Counted from the first letter of the stretch, positions 1 through 7,152 are shown. The stretch: 9,150 nt of DNA from an uncultured Trueperaceae bacterium (GCA_937907415.1 CALCHY010000312.1:1-9150); one strand, 5' to 3'. The notes: generated from the letters alone by a model not told the origin. Numbers and translations are program-made.

Positions 1-35
1 GCCTGTGGGAAGGCGTTAACACAGATTGAGGATGC

Positions 36-55
36 AACATAATACATCTTATGTT
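36..55. repeat. AT-rich perfect palindrome
   Basis: The arms AACATAA (36-42) and TTATGTT (49-55) are perfect reverse complements around a 6-base spacer. The AT-rich arms contrast with the surrounding GC-rich DNA. A dimeric regulator could bind such a site. On the minus strand it contains TATTAT, a possible -10 element for a gene to the left of the window, but I see no good -35 partner. No T-run follows, so it is a poor terminator candidate. It does not match the palindrome at 2611-2631. Confidence 0.35.
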
Positions 56-85
56 TGGTAGAGGCTGGGGGAGAGGCTACTTTCC

Positions 86-432
86 CTAGGGCCAACCAAC
101 CAGATTGGAGGCGTCCAGGCCGTCAAGGTGTGGCCGCAGCGCCTTCTCCAGCCGGACCATTTCATCGACCGTGGCCTTGATGATCTCCGGCCAGTGCGAT
201 ACGCTCACAACGCAGCTGAGGGAACACTGGCCGATGAGGTAGACAGCGGGGAGCAGCCAGAAGGCATTAATTTACTGACGATCAGGGGTGCGTACTCTCC
301 GGCTGGCGTGGGCGAATTAGCCTGGACAACACCTTTGGTGCTTGGCCACGCTAATCCCCTCCGAAAGCCATCGCGTGGGAACAGGTGCTGCACGCCGACC
401 ACCTCCCGCCGCTCAAAAAGATGCAACCGCAC
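86..432 (-). pseudogene. Possible frameshifted gene remnant, unrecognised
   Basis: Two minus-strand open stretches lie end to end in different frames. The first starts at an ATG at 432 and contains HLFERREVVGV and HLFPRDGF. The second is open from 271 down to a TAG at 86-88, 61 codons, with a hydrophobic start (FWLLPAVYLIG) followed by an acidic/basic helical-looking stretch (EMVRLEKALRPHLDGLD). Joining them would need a frameshift near 270-280. I do not recognise a family. It lies just downstream of the M19-like genes on the same strand and could be a decayed third gene of that unit, or simply chance open frame. Confidence 0.25.
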
Positions 433-520
433 GCCACTCAGTTCATTGTTGACCGGCTCTTCTGAAGAGACTATTCCCCATAGGGCTGGCGTAATGCCTC
501 AAGCGGGGTGCAATCCTCCA

Positions 521-1570
521 CTACCCCTCCCAAACAGCACTAAACACCCGAAGCCAGTTGCCGCCCAGGATCTTGCCAACCGCCTCGCGGTCGTAACCAC
601 GGCTCTGTAGAGCTGTTATCACTGCAGGCAAATCGCCATAGTCGTCGAAGCCCTCCACCTGCCGTAACTTTGAACGCGGCGAGCTATCTATGACGTCTCC
701 GTATTCGGTGCCGCCTAACGCCTTTCCGCGAATGTGTTCACCGTCTGGATAGGTGCCGATACTCATGTCGGTGCCAATGCCCACGTGATCAACTCCCACG
801 AGGTCAATGATGTAATCGATGGCATCGATGTACTGTTCTAGCGTTGGGCGGGTTAGCGACCCTGGCTGATAGTTAAGGGGTCCCCAGTTGGTCGGGGCGA
901 CTAGGCCGCCCGTCTGGGCCGCGCCCTTAATCTGCTCGTCCGAGATGTTGCGAGAGTTCTCAACTAGAGACCGCGGATTGGAATGGGAGAAGACTACGGG
1001 CTTCTCGCTCGCCCGGATGATATCTAGGGAACTTCTCTCGCCAACATGGGTAAGGTCAATAACGATCCCGAGGCGGTTGCACTCGTTGACCCAATCATGG
1101 CCAAACTTCGTTAGTCCAGAGTTCGCGGGCTCAAGGCAGCCGTCAGCGATGGCGTTACGGTTGTTGTAGGTTGGCAGCATCATCCGCAATCCAAGCGCGT
1201 GGAAAAGCGGCAGGCGGTCTAGGTTAGCGCCCAGGAAGTCGCCCCCCTGGGCAGTGATCACCACGGTTGTTCGGCCAGCTGCCTTAGCTTCTACGATGTC
1301 TTTGGCCTTGAGCGCCATCTCAAGGTTGTCGTGCCGCCGCACAGTGCTATGCCACATTGCTAGGGCATCTAGCGCGCGGCCCGCATCGTCACGAGGATCG
1401 AACGCGGTGACGCACCAAGCGGCAACCCCGTATTCATGTAGGGAAGTAAGGTCGGCGTCCTCCCAGATTTGCACGCAGGAGTCGATAAAGACCTCGTCAA
1501 GCCTTACCTTGCGGTGCACACCCTTGGCTAGAGGGTTGGGCGGGTAATTGTCATATTTCGTGTTCTGCAT
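521..1570 (-). CDS. Peptidase M19-like protein (membrane dipeptidase family), divergent copy 1
   Basis: A 349-residue cytoplasmic protein of the M19 dipeptidase (TIM-barrel amidohydrolase) fold, near the usual family length. Landmarks are DLTH with His175, FSHSNPR with His196, RNISDEQ with Arg207, and DHVGIGTD with Asp268. These match the second metal-ligand His, the substrate-side His/Arg and the catalytic Asp of renal dipeptidase. The N-terminal His-x-Asp pair is absent: the equivalent place reads IDSCVQ (residues 29-34). The bridging Glu appears as Gln108 in ITAQGG. The C-terminal LGGNWLRVF (335-343) is typical of the family. The ATG at 1570 follows AGGGGG at suitable distance. It lies 36 bases after its paralogue at 1607-2593 and is probably co-transcribed with it. 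No signal peptide is visible. With half the metal site missing, dipeptidase activity should not be assumed; the real substrate is unknown. Family assignment is firm, function is not. Confidence 0.9.
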   Translation of the reverse strand: MQNTKYDNYPPNPLAKGVHRKVRLDEVFIDSCVQIWEDADLTSLHEYGVAAWCVTAFDPRDDAGRALDALAMWHSTVRRHDNLEMALKAKDIVEAKAAGRTTVVITAQGGDFLGANLDRLPLFHALGLRMMLPTYNNRNAIADGCLEPANSGLTKFGHDWVNECNRLGIVIDLTHVGERSSLDIIRASEKPVVFSHSNPRSLVENSRNISDEQIKGAAQTGGLVAPTNWGPLNYQPGSLTRPTLEQYIDAIDYIIDLVGVDHVGIGTDMSIGTYPDGEHIRGKALGGTEYGDVIDSSPRSKLRQVEGFDDYGDLPAVITALQSRGYDREAVGKILGGNWLRVFSAVWEG

Positions 1571-1606
1571 TTGTAGCCCCCTAGGGTGATAGGAACTAGC
1601 GGTCGT

Positions 1607-2593
1607 TTATCGCCACACTCGCGAGTAGAGGTTGAGCATGTTGCCGCCTAGGACGCCAGCGACATCGTCTTCTTGCCAGCCGCGTAAACGTAGAGCGGCT
1701 GCGAGTTTGGGGATTGATGTAATCGGCATGGGATACCGGTGCTTAATATCTGGCCCGAACTTATCAACGAAGGCCCCCGTGACGCTTCCATACGCAGTGT
1801 TGATTTCTTTAAAGTGCGCTAGGATATTCGCCATATTATGACTAATGGGGGCGTCAGTTGCAATCCCAATATGTTGCGGCCCCACCAAGTCAGCAATATA
1901 GCTAACGTGGTCTGCAATGGTCTCTACCGAAGGGGGCTGATCGGTCCCTGTCCAACTAATGGGCCCCCAGCCACAGACGCCGATCACTCCCCCGGTCGCT
2001 GCACAGGCTTTTATCTGCTCATCACTGATGTTTCGGGGGTTGTCCGCAATCGCCCGCGGGTTGGAGTGAGAGAATGTCACTGGCGCCGCGCTGGCCTCAA
2101 TGGCCTCCATGCTAGTCCTCTCGCCTGCGTGCGTGAGGTCAACGAGGATGCCGTTACGGTTTAACTCAGAAATTAATTCTCGACCAAAGGACGTTAGGCC
2201 CGTATCTATATCAACCAAGCAGCCGCAGCCAGCGTCGTTGGACTCGTTATAAGTGACTTGAACTATTCGTACACCTTGATCGTGGAAGCTGCCGACTAGC
2301 GATAGGTCCCGCCCGATAGGCAGTGAGTTCTGGAAATGAAAGAGCAACCCTACTCGCCCCGCGAGATGGGCCGCGCGAATCTCCTCTACCGTGCCGACGA
2401 TGCATAGCCTGTCCGGATCTGCGGCCACGATCGCCTTAGCGGCCTGAATCTGCTGGCTTGCGGCAGCAGCGTCCTCGGTGGCTGAGGCTACGGTCAACTG
2501 AACGACCGTAAGGCCAGACTCTTCTAGTTTGTCATTGTAGCCGTCGAATTCCCAGGCGCAGTTATCGATAGCTATAAACGGTAGTTGAGACAT
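1607..2593 (-). CDS. Peptidase M19-like protein (membrane dipeptidase family), divergent copy 2
   Basis: A 328-residue paralogue of the neighbouring M19-like protein. The middle sections align closely: VDLTHAGERTS with His155, TFSHSNPR with His176, PRNISDEQIK with Arg187, HIGIATD with Asp247, and the C-terminal VLGGNMLNLYS. As in copy 1, the N-terminal metal motif is lost (AIDNCAWEF, residues 8-16, Cys12 in the His place), and the bridging Glu is Gln88 in FHFQNSLPIG. The FQN motif and an ID-rich N-terminus are, as I recall, features of a widespread M19 side branch often found beside peptide-type ABC transporters. The ATG at 2593 has a strong GGAGGA 6-7 bases upstream. It is first in the minus-strand unit and faces the GntR-type gene across a 105-base control region. 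Likely cytoplasmic. An intracellular hydrolase for the imported solute is the natural reading, but the mononuclear-looking site leaves the chemistry open. Confidence 0.9.
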   Translation of the reverse strand: MSQLPFIAIDNCAWEFDGYNDKLEESGLTVVQLTVASATEDAAAASQQIQAAKAIVAADPDRLCIVGTVEEIRAAHLAGRVGLLFHFQNSLPIGRDLSLVGSFHDQGVRIVQVTYNESNDAGCGCLVDIDTGLTSFGRELISELNRNGILVDLTHAGERTSMEAIEASAAPVTFSHSNPRAIADNPRNISDEQIKACAATGGVIGVCGWGPISWTGTDQPPSVETIADHVSYIADLVGPQHIGIATDAPISHNMANILAHFKEINTAYGSVTGAFVDKFGPDIKHRYPMPITSIPKLAAALRLRGWQEDDVAGVLGGNMLNLYSRVWR

Positions 2594-2610
2594 CTAATCC
2601 TCCGCGTTCG

Positions 2611-2631
2611 GGTTCAGGTTGATCCTGAACC
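2611..2631. promoter_or_regulatory. Perfect inverted repeat, candidate operator
   Basis: Arms GGTTCAGG (2611-2618) and CCTGAACC (2624-2631) are perfect reverse complements with a 5-base spacer. This spacing suits a dimeric winged-helix regulator. It ends three bases before the -35 box of the forward promoter and lies in the leader of the minus-strand gene. A protein bound here could affect both directions. The adjacent GntR-type gene is the obvious candidate binder (inference from position). Confidence 0.55.
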
Positions 2632-2634
2632 AAG

Positions 2635-2663
2635 TTGACACCGTCTCACCTGCTTAGTACACT
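2635..2663 (+). promoter_or_regulatory. Sigma-70-type promoter for the gntR-transporter operon
   Basis: TTGACA (2635-2640, perfect consensus) is followed by a 17-base spacer and TACACT (2658-2663, 4 of 6 consensus). Transcription would begin near 2670, giving a leader of about 30 bases before the TTG start at 2699. Confidence 0.65.
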
Positions 2664-2682
2664 CTAGCCCACCGGTAGGCAA
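2654..2682 (-). promoter_or_regulatory. Candidate promoter for the M19-like gene pair
   Basis: Read on the minus strand, TTGCCT (2682-2677) and TACTAA (2659-2654) are 17 bases apart. Both are weak matches. A start near 2647 would place the 2611-2631 palindrome just inside the transcript, where a bound repressor would block it. Other weak boxes are possible in the same stretch. Confidence 0.3.
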
Positions 2683-2698
2683 GGGAGCAAGGAGTCGC

Positions 2699-3724
2699 TT
2701 GAACGAGTTCTGGACGCAGCTGTTCGTCGATCGCGAGAGCCGGGTGCCGCCTGTCCGTCAAATTTCTGATGCCATTCGGCACGCTATTGCCACCAACCGT
2801 CTACAGGGAGGTGAGGCGCTTCTGTCTGTCAGGCAGTTGGCGTCGCTAGTTGAAGTCACTCCCGCCACAGTTGGACGCGCATTCGCTCTATTGCGTGCTG
2901 AAGGATTGCTGCAATCCAAGGCAGGATCGGCAACGGTGGTAGCTGACATAGCCAACGTAGACGGTGCGGCTCAAGAGAGAACCCAAGTTGTAGCGCGCAG
3001 CATTGTTGAAAGCGCCATAGATAAGGTGTCAGGCTTGGGCCTGAGCATCAAACAAATTCGAGACATCGCCGACATGAAGCTTGCGCAATTAGAGGCGTCT
3101 CGAAATGTGATCTTCGTAGCTGGAGCGAAGGCCGTTGTGGACAAGTACCACGGCATAGTTGAAGCCGCCGTGAGCCCGACTGGGTACAGCGTCCACTCGT
3201 ACACCGTGGCGGAGTTATCCCAACCTACGCCCCAACAAATGGAGATTCTCAATTCGGCGGTCCGCCTCATCTGTCTCTTGAGCTTCAAGCGAACTGTTGA
3301 AGCCGCCCTTCGCTCTGCGGGCTTGAGCCTCCCCGTCAGTGTCCTACTAACTGAAATATCGATCAAGACTTCCACTAAGCTAGCCGGCCTATCACGGGAA
3401 GATCGTCTTGTAGTAGTTTCCGAACCTGAGTACCGCAACTCCGCTGTGGGACTAGTTCGGTATTACGCGACCGACGAGCAGATTGTCGTGGCAACAGAAT
3501 TTGCCCCTGAGCCCTTAAAGGAGGTGATCAAGCACGCTGATGTCGTCATTCACACGTTGGGCTGTAGCGACCTAATTGAAGCTGCGACCGAAGCCGGCAA
3601 GAGGATAATTCAACTGGAATACTACCCGCGTGCAGATGCCATCGAGCGTATCGTCGCGACTCTCGGCCACCCTACGCCCCGCCTCAGTGCTACTAAACCC
3701 GCTCTCCGTCACACGCCCAACTAG
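2699..3724 (+). CDS. GntR-family transcriptional regulator with large C-terminal domain
   Basis: A 341-residue regulator. Residues about 14-83 form a GntR winged helix-turn-helix of the YtrA-like kind: PPVRQISDAIRHAI, LLSVRQLASLVEVT, PATVGRAFALLRAEGLL, then the wing SKAGSATVV. YtrA-type proteins are usually only about 120-130 residues, so the remaining 240 or so form an extra domain. After a helical linker (about 95-132) it shows alternating strands and helices (NVIFVAGAK, VRLICLLSF, RLVVVSE, ADVVIHTLG), suggesting a Rossmann-like or periplasmic-binding-protein-like ligand sensor. In size it resembles the PlmA-type GntR branch, but I cannot confirm kinship. The start is TTG at 2699 with AAGGAG four bases upstream, rather close, and the N-terminal residues align with the family. 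It is the first gene of the operon, 32 bases before the binding-protein gene. It probably controls this operon and the divergent M19-like genes through the palindrome at 2611-2631. Confidence 0.85.
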   Translation: MNEFWTQLFVDRESRVPPVRQISDAIRHAIATNRLQGGEALLSVRQLASLVEVTPATVGRAFALLRAEGLLQSKAGSATVVADIANVDGAAQERTQVVARSIVESAIDKVSGLGLSIKQIRDIADMKLAQLEASRNVIFVAGAKAVVDKYHGIVEAAVSPTGYSVHSYTVAELSQPTPQQMEILNSAVRLICLLSFKRTVEAALRSAGLSLPVSVLLTEISIKTSTKLAGLSREDRLVVVSEPEYRNSAVGLVRYYATDEQIVVATEFAPEPLKEVIKHADVVIHTLGCSDLIEAATEAGKRIIQLEYYPRADAIERIVATLGHPTPRLSATKPALRHTPN

Positions 3725-3744
3725 TTGTTGGCGAGTCGGAACCT

Positions 3745-3750
3745 GGAGGA
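3745..3750 (+). promoter_or_regulatory. Ribosome binding site deciding the binding-protein start
   Basis: GGAGGA lies six bases before the ATG at 3757. An in-frame TTG at 3754 would be only three bases from it, so ATG is preferred and the protein is one residue shorter than the longest open frame. Confidence 0.75.
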
Positions 3751-3756
3751 ACATTG

Positions 3757-5250
3757 ATGAAGAAGCAGTTCAAGCTATTTACTCTCGCGCTTGCCTTAGC
3801 GGCCGTGCTCTTTGGGAGCGCGGGCGCTCAGCGGCTTGTCATTGCTCAAGGGCAAGACGTCGTGTGGTTGAATCCGATGAAGACTACTGCTCAAGTTAAC
3901 CTCAATGCTTCTACTCAGATTATTGAGACGCTCATGGACTATAGCTATGCAGTCAGTGGAGTCGTCCCGGTCCTCGCCGAGAGCTGGGAGCGGATAGATG
4001 ACTTGACCATGAGGCTGAAGCTTCGCCAGGGCGTTACTTTCACGAACGGTGAGCCGTTCAACGCCGAGGCAGCAGCATTTAGCCTCACTCTCGCTGCCTC
4101 CGAGCCTGCGATGTCTGGTTCGCTGTCTCTAGTTGAAAGGGTCGACGTCGTTGACGAGTACACCATCGACGTTGTCACTAGCAAGCCGGATCCTCTACTC
4201 GACATTTCGCTTTCCCGCGCCTCCTACATGATTCCTCCTGCTTATTTCCAAGAGGTGGGCGAAGACCAGTTCAACGTGGCGCCTATCGGCACTGGTCCGT
4301 ACGTCCTTCAAGAACGCACCCCAGCAGAGCGCGTCGTGCTCTCCCGCAACACAAGCTACTGGGGGAATGTCCCGCAACTTGCTGAAGTCGAGTTCCGGCC
4401 GATTCAAGAGGACGGCGCCCGCCTAGCTGCGCTGCAGGCCGGCGAGGTGCAAATCGCCACGAACTTGCCGCACGGCCTCTACGACCGGCTCGCCGCCTCC
4501 AGCGGGATCGAAGCCGTGACCGTTCACGGCGCCCGGACCATGTACCTTATCCTTGACTCCCGAGCAGACAGCGTGCTCCACGACGTCCGTCTACGCCAAG
4601 CAATCAACTACGCAATCGACAAGGACGTCCTTCTCGAAGTCCTGTTCTCTGGACGCGGACGAGTACTGCAAGGGCAGATGGTGACCTCTGACTACTATGG
4701 CTTCAATGACGCTCTATCTGCGTATCCGTACGATCCAGAGCTTGCACGGGAGTTACTAGCTGCCGCTGGTTATCCTGATGGTTTGACCCTTGACTTCAAG
4801 TACCCGTTCGGGCGCTACGCTGGTGATCGAGAGACCTCCGAGGCGGTTGCGGGGATGCTCGAGGAAGTCGGTATCAAAACCAATCAAATCGTGCTAGAGG
4901 GTGGCGAGTTCTTGAGCCAACTAACGACGCTGCAGTTGACGCCCATGGCCTTCGTTGGCTACGCCACGGCTCCCGACGCCATCTACCAATACAACATCAA
5001 CATCACGGGTGAGCGCTACTCCTACTACAGCAACCCGGAATATGATGCTCTTGTGCAGGCGGCTTCAACGGAGATGGATCCCGCCAAGCGCCTTGAAATC
5101 CTCAAGCAGATCGGCCAGATCGGCTATGACGACCCACCCTACGCCTACCTATTCGCCCCCGATGACCTTTATGGCGTCTCGGACCGTGTTAACAGTTGGA
5201 CGCCAAGGCCCGATCAGGCTATAGACCTTGCGGGTGTGACCCTCAAATAA
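3757..5250 (+). CDS. ABC transporter solute-binding protein, family 5 (peptide/nickel type)
   Basis: A 497-residue extracytoplasmic binding protein, a normal length for the DppA/OppA group (SBP_bac_5). The N-terminus is a Sec signal peptide: MKKQFK, a hydrophobic core to about residue 19, then SAGA before Gln25, with probable cleavage after Ala24. There is no lipobox cysteine, so it should be a soluble periplasmic protein. Family landmarks are LKLRQGVTFTNGEPF (about 87-101), IGTGPYVL (177-184), SRNTSYWGN (196-204), ALQAGEVQIA (about 225-234) and VRLRQAINYAIDKD (277-290). It would deliver a solute to the permeases encoded just downstream. The substrate cannot be read from sequence; di- or oligopeptides are the family default, but members also bind nickel chelates, glutathione, opines and sugars. 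The M19-like hydrolases nearby hint at an amide-bearing compound. It is 32 bases after the regulator gene and 101 bases before the first permease, with a strong hairpin in that gap. Confidence 0.93.
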   Translation: MKKQFKLFTLALALAAVLFGSAGAQRLVIAQGQDVVWLNPMKTTAQVNLNASTQIIETLMDYSYAVSGVVPVLAESWERIDDLTMRLKLRQGVTFTNGEPFNAEAAAFSLTLAASEPAMSGSLSLVERVDVVDEYTIDVVTSKPDPLLDISLSRASYMIPPAYFQEVGEDQFNVAPIGTGPYVLQERTPAERVVLSRNTSYWGNVPQLAEVEFRPIQEDGARLAALQAGEVQIATNLPHGLYDRLAASSGIEAVTVHGARTMYLILDSRADSVLHDVRLRQAINYAIDKDVLLEVLFSGRGRVLQGQMVTSDYYGFNDALSAYPYDPELARELLAAAGYPDGLTLDFKYPFGRYAGDRETSEAVAGMLEEVGIKTNQIVLEGGEFLSQLTTLQLTPMAFVGYATAPDAIYQYNINITGERYSYYSNPEYDALVQAASTEMDPAKRLEILKQIGQIGYDDPPYAYLFAPDDLYGVSDRVNSWTPRPDQAIDLAGVTLK

Positions 5251-5264
5251 GCTGACGATTGTGT

Positions 5265-5303
5265 GCGGGCGGGGCAAGCCTTCGGCTGGCCGGCCCCACC
5301 CGC
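5265..5303 (+). promoter_or_regulatory. GC-rich mRNA hairpin between binding protein and permease
   Basis: GCGGGCGGGGC (5265-5275) pairs with GCCCCACCCGC (5293-5303): an 11-bp stem with one C-A mismatch. A smaller stem AGCC/GGCT (5277-5280/5284-5287) can form in the loop. No T-run follows, so it is not a standard intrinsic terminator. In ABC operons such structures often protect the upstream message or reduce read-through, giving more binding protein than permease. That role is inferred here. Confidence 0.55.
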
Positions 5304-5351
5304 GCTGACGCCGAGTGCGTAACCACATTCTCTGACTAGAGGTCGCATAAA

Positions 5352-6269
5352 TTGAGCGCCTATCTAATCCGTAGGGCAATAAACACACTTGTAGTGCTGA
5401 TTGGCGTGGCCACGTTGGCCTTCATACTGGTGCGGCTCACCGGAGACCCGGTGACATTGCTGTTACCACTGGACGCCACGGCCGAGGCCGTCGCTGAGCT
5501 TCGATCGAAGCTGGGCCTGGATCAGCCAGTGTTTGTGCAGTATGTGCGCTACCTCGAGTCGATCGTCAAAGGCGATTTCGGAAGCTCCATGCGCTTCAGC
5601 GTGCCAGCCTTTGACCTCTTCAAGGCGCGCTTTCCAGCGACTCTTGAATTAGTTGGGGTCTCTACAGTAATGGCAATAGTATTGGGCATTCCGTTTGGCG
5701 TGCTGGCAGCCGCCTTTCGTGGGAGCTGGCTAGACTCATTCCTCATGGGACTGGCGGCTTTTGCACAAGCCATCCCAGGGTTCTACCTAGGGTTGATGCT
5801 CATGTTGCTGTTCTCCGTCCAACTGGGATGGCTACCTACAGGTGGACGTGGGAGCTGGCAGCAACTCGTCATGCCCGTGGCTGTCCTGAGCAGCTTCCTC
5901 ATCGCCTTGTTAGCGAGGATGACGAGGTCGGCCTGTTTAGAGGTTTTAGGCCAGGACTACATACGGACAGGACGCGCAAAAGGCGTTGGGGAGGTCTGGT
6001 TGCTTCTAAAGCACGTGCTCAAGAACGCGCTCATTCCAATCATTACCCTCATAGGCCTACAAATCGGCACGCTCTTTAGTGGGGCGGTCGTTACGGAAAC
6101 TATCTTCAGTTGGCCCGGCATCGCTCGCCTAGCGCTCGACGGCATCTATAGCCGCGACTACCCCCTAGTTCAGGTAGTAGTCGTCATGAGCGCAGCTATA
6201 TTCGTGCTCGTCAACCTGCTTGTTGACATCTTCTATATCGTGATCGATCCGAGGATTAAATATGCCTAG
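5352..6269 (+). CDS. ABC transporter permease, DppB/OppB type
   Basis: A 305-residue inner-membrane permease with about six membrane segments (roughly 11-29, 102-122, 136-156, 173-190, 228-250, 273-295). The N-terminus SAYLIRRAINTL and the LGLDQPVFVQYVRYL stretch are typical of DppB-type proteins, as is the EAA loop (203-225, with YIRTGRAKGVGE), which would contact the ATPase. The end has WPGIARL, RDYPLVQ and DPRIKY, all family hallmarks. Start is TTG at 5352, with AGAGG nine bases upstream; the N-terminal alignment supports it. It overlaps the next permease gene by 8 bases, indicating translational coupling. It forms a heterodimeric channel with the DppC-type protein. Confidence 0.92.
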   Translation: MSAYLIRRAINTLVVLIGVATLAFILVRLTGDPVTLLLPLDATAEAVAELRSKLGLDQPVFVQYVRYLESIVKGDFGSSMRFSVPAFDLFKARFPATLELVGVSTVMAIVLGIPFGVLAAAFRGSWLDSFLMGLAAFAQAIPGFYLGLMLMLLFSVQLGWLPTGGRGSWQQLVMPVAVLSSFLIALLARMTRSACLEVLGQDYIRTGRAKGVGEVWLLLKHVLKNALIPIITLIGLQIGTLFSGAVVTETIFSWPGIARLALDGIYSRDYPLVQVVVVMSAAIFVLVNLLVDIFYIVIDPRIKYA

Positions 6270-7152
6270 TCTAACGATTGCAGCGTCGCGCCCTAACAGC
6301 CGGCGCCGAAGCAAGCTTGAGGTATTCCTGCGCAACCCACGTGGGATGGTTTCAATCATAGTGATTCTGTTGTTCCTCGCAATGGCGCTCCTTCCGAACT
6401 CGCTTCTGCCAGCCGACCCTAATAAGCAAGCACTGAGAAGTCGGTTCCAACCGCCAGTATGGGTCGAAGGCGGGAGCTGGGCAAGGCCACTGGGAGCCGA
6501 CAACTTGGGGCGCGACATCCTCTCTCGAACCCTGCGCGGCGCAAGAATCTCCTTGCTAACTACGGCGGCCAGCGTCGCTCTAGGAGCCATACTTGGAGTA
6601 ACGCTGGGACTCATAGCTGGCTTTTATGGCGGGTGGTTCGACGAGGTCATCTCGCGCCTAATGGATATCCAACTAGCGTTTCCCTTGATGCTCTTGATGA
6701 TCGCAATCGTGGGGGTATTAGGATCTAGCCTACCCGTTCTAGTAGCGGCTCTTGCCATTTCAGCCTGGCCTAGATACGCCAGGTTGATTAGAGGTTCGGC
6801 ACTAACACTGCGAGGTCGAGAATTCATCGAGGCTTCCCACGCCTTGGGCTCCCGAAGTCTACGCACGCTATTCAAGCACGTGGCACCAAACGCCATATCG
6901 CCAATCATCGTATTCACGACCTTCGAACTGTCACGGATCATCCTAATAGAGTCGTCGCTATCGTTTCTCGGACTGGGAGTACCGCCACCAACGCCATCTT
7001 GGGGGTCAATCGTGGCAGACGGCCGAACCTATCTGCTGGACTCTTGGTGGATATCAGCGTTCCCCGGAATCATGATCGTGGTTCTGGTGCTGGCCTTCAA
7101 CTCGCTAGGGGATGTCTTGCGCGACTTGCTGGATCCTCAGGTTAGAGGCTGA
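6262..7152 (+). CDS. ABC transporter permease, DppC/OppC type
   Basis: A 296-residue permease, normal for the family. The N-terminal segment FLRNPRGMVSIIVILLFL is the OppC_N-type first membrane helix. Then come the DppC signature GADNLGRDILSRTLRGARIS (78-97), the core permease helices, the EAA loop (about 188-212, FIEASHALGSRSLRTLFKHV), SFLGLGVPPPTPSWG (234-248) and the ending LGDVLRDLLDPQVRG. The ATG at 6262 lies inside the end of the DppB-type gene. The stop codon sits inside the first copy of a 20-bp tandem duplication. No ATP-binding subunit (DppD/DppF type) follows, although these usually come next in such operons. The transporter must borrow ATPases from elsewhere or has lost its own. 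Confidence 0.92.
   Translation: MPSLTIAASRPNSRRRSKLEVFLRNPRGMVSIIVILLFLAMALLPNSLLPADPNKQALRSRFQPPVWVEGGSWARPLGADNLGRDILSRTLRGARISLLTTAASVALGAILGVTLGLIAGFYGGWFDEVISRLMDIQLAFPLMLLMIAIVGVLGSSLPVLVAALAISAWPRYARLIRGSALTLRGREFIEASHALGSRSLRTLFKHVAPNAISPIIVFTTFELSRIILIESSLSFLGLGVPPPTPSWGSIVADGRTYLLDSWWISAFPGIMIVVLVLAFNSLGDVLRDLLDPQVRG

Larger units (their letters stand above)
1..520. other. Left flank without an intact gene
   Basis: I see no convincing complete gene here. The longer open frames on both strands have no protein signature I recognise. Two things stand out: an AT-rich palindrome at 36-55 and a protein-like but frameshifted minus-strand stretch at 86-432, both listed separately. A plus-strand frame runs from the window edge to a stop at 40-42 and could be the last 13 codons of a gene lying to the left, but it is too short to judge. 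I see no clear intrinsic terminator for the minus-strand genes that end at 521. Confidence 0.5.

Noticed and set aside
3..29. Frame at the extreme left reading LWEGVNTD before a stop, faintly like an M19 protein C-terminus
   Set aside because: Only eight residues are available; too short to support a third M19-like gene.
457..469. Short palindrome CTCTTC/GAAGAG as a terminator for the minus-strand genes
   Set aside because: There is practically no loop and no T-run on the minus strand side, so it does not look like an intrinsic terminator.
128..610. Plus-strand open frame of 160 codons in the left flank
   Set aside because: It overlaps the certain end of the M19-like gene on the other strand, has no ribosome site I can see and no recognisable motif; likely chance.
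2971..3438. Minus-strand open frame of 155 codons inside the regulator gene
   Set aside because: It is a shadow of the well-supported GntR-type coding frame and has no motif of its own.
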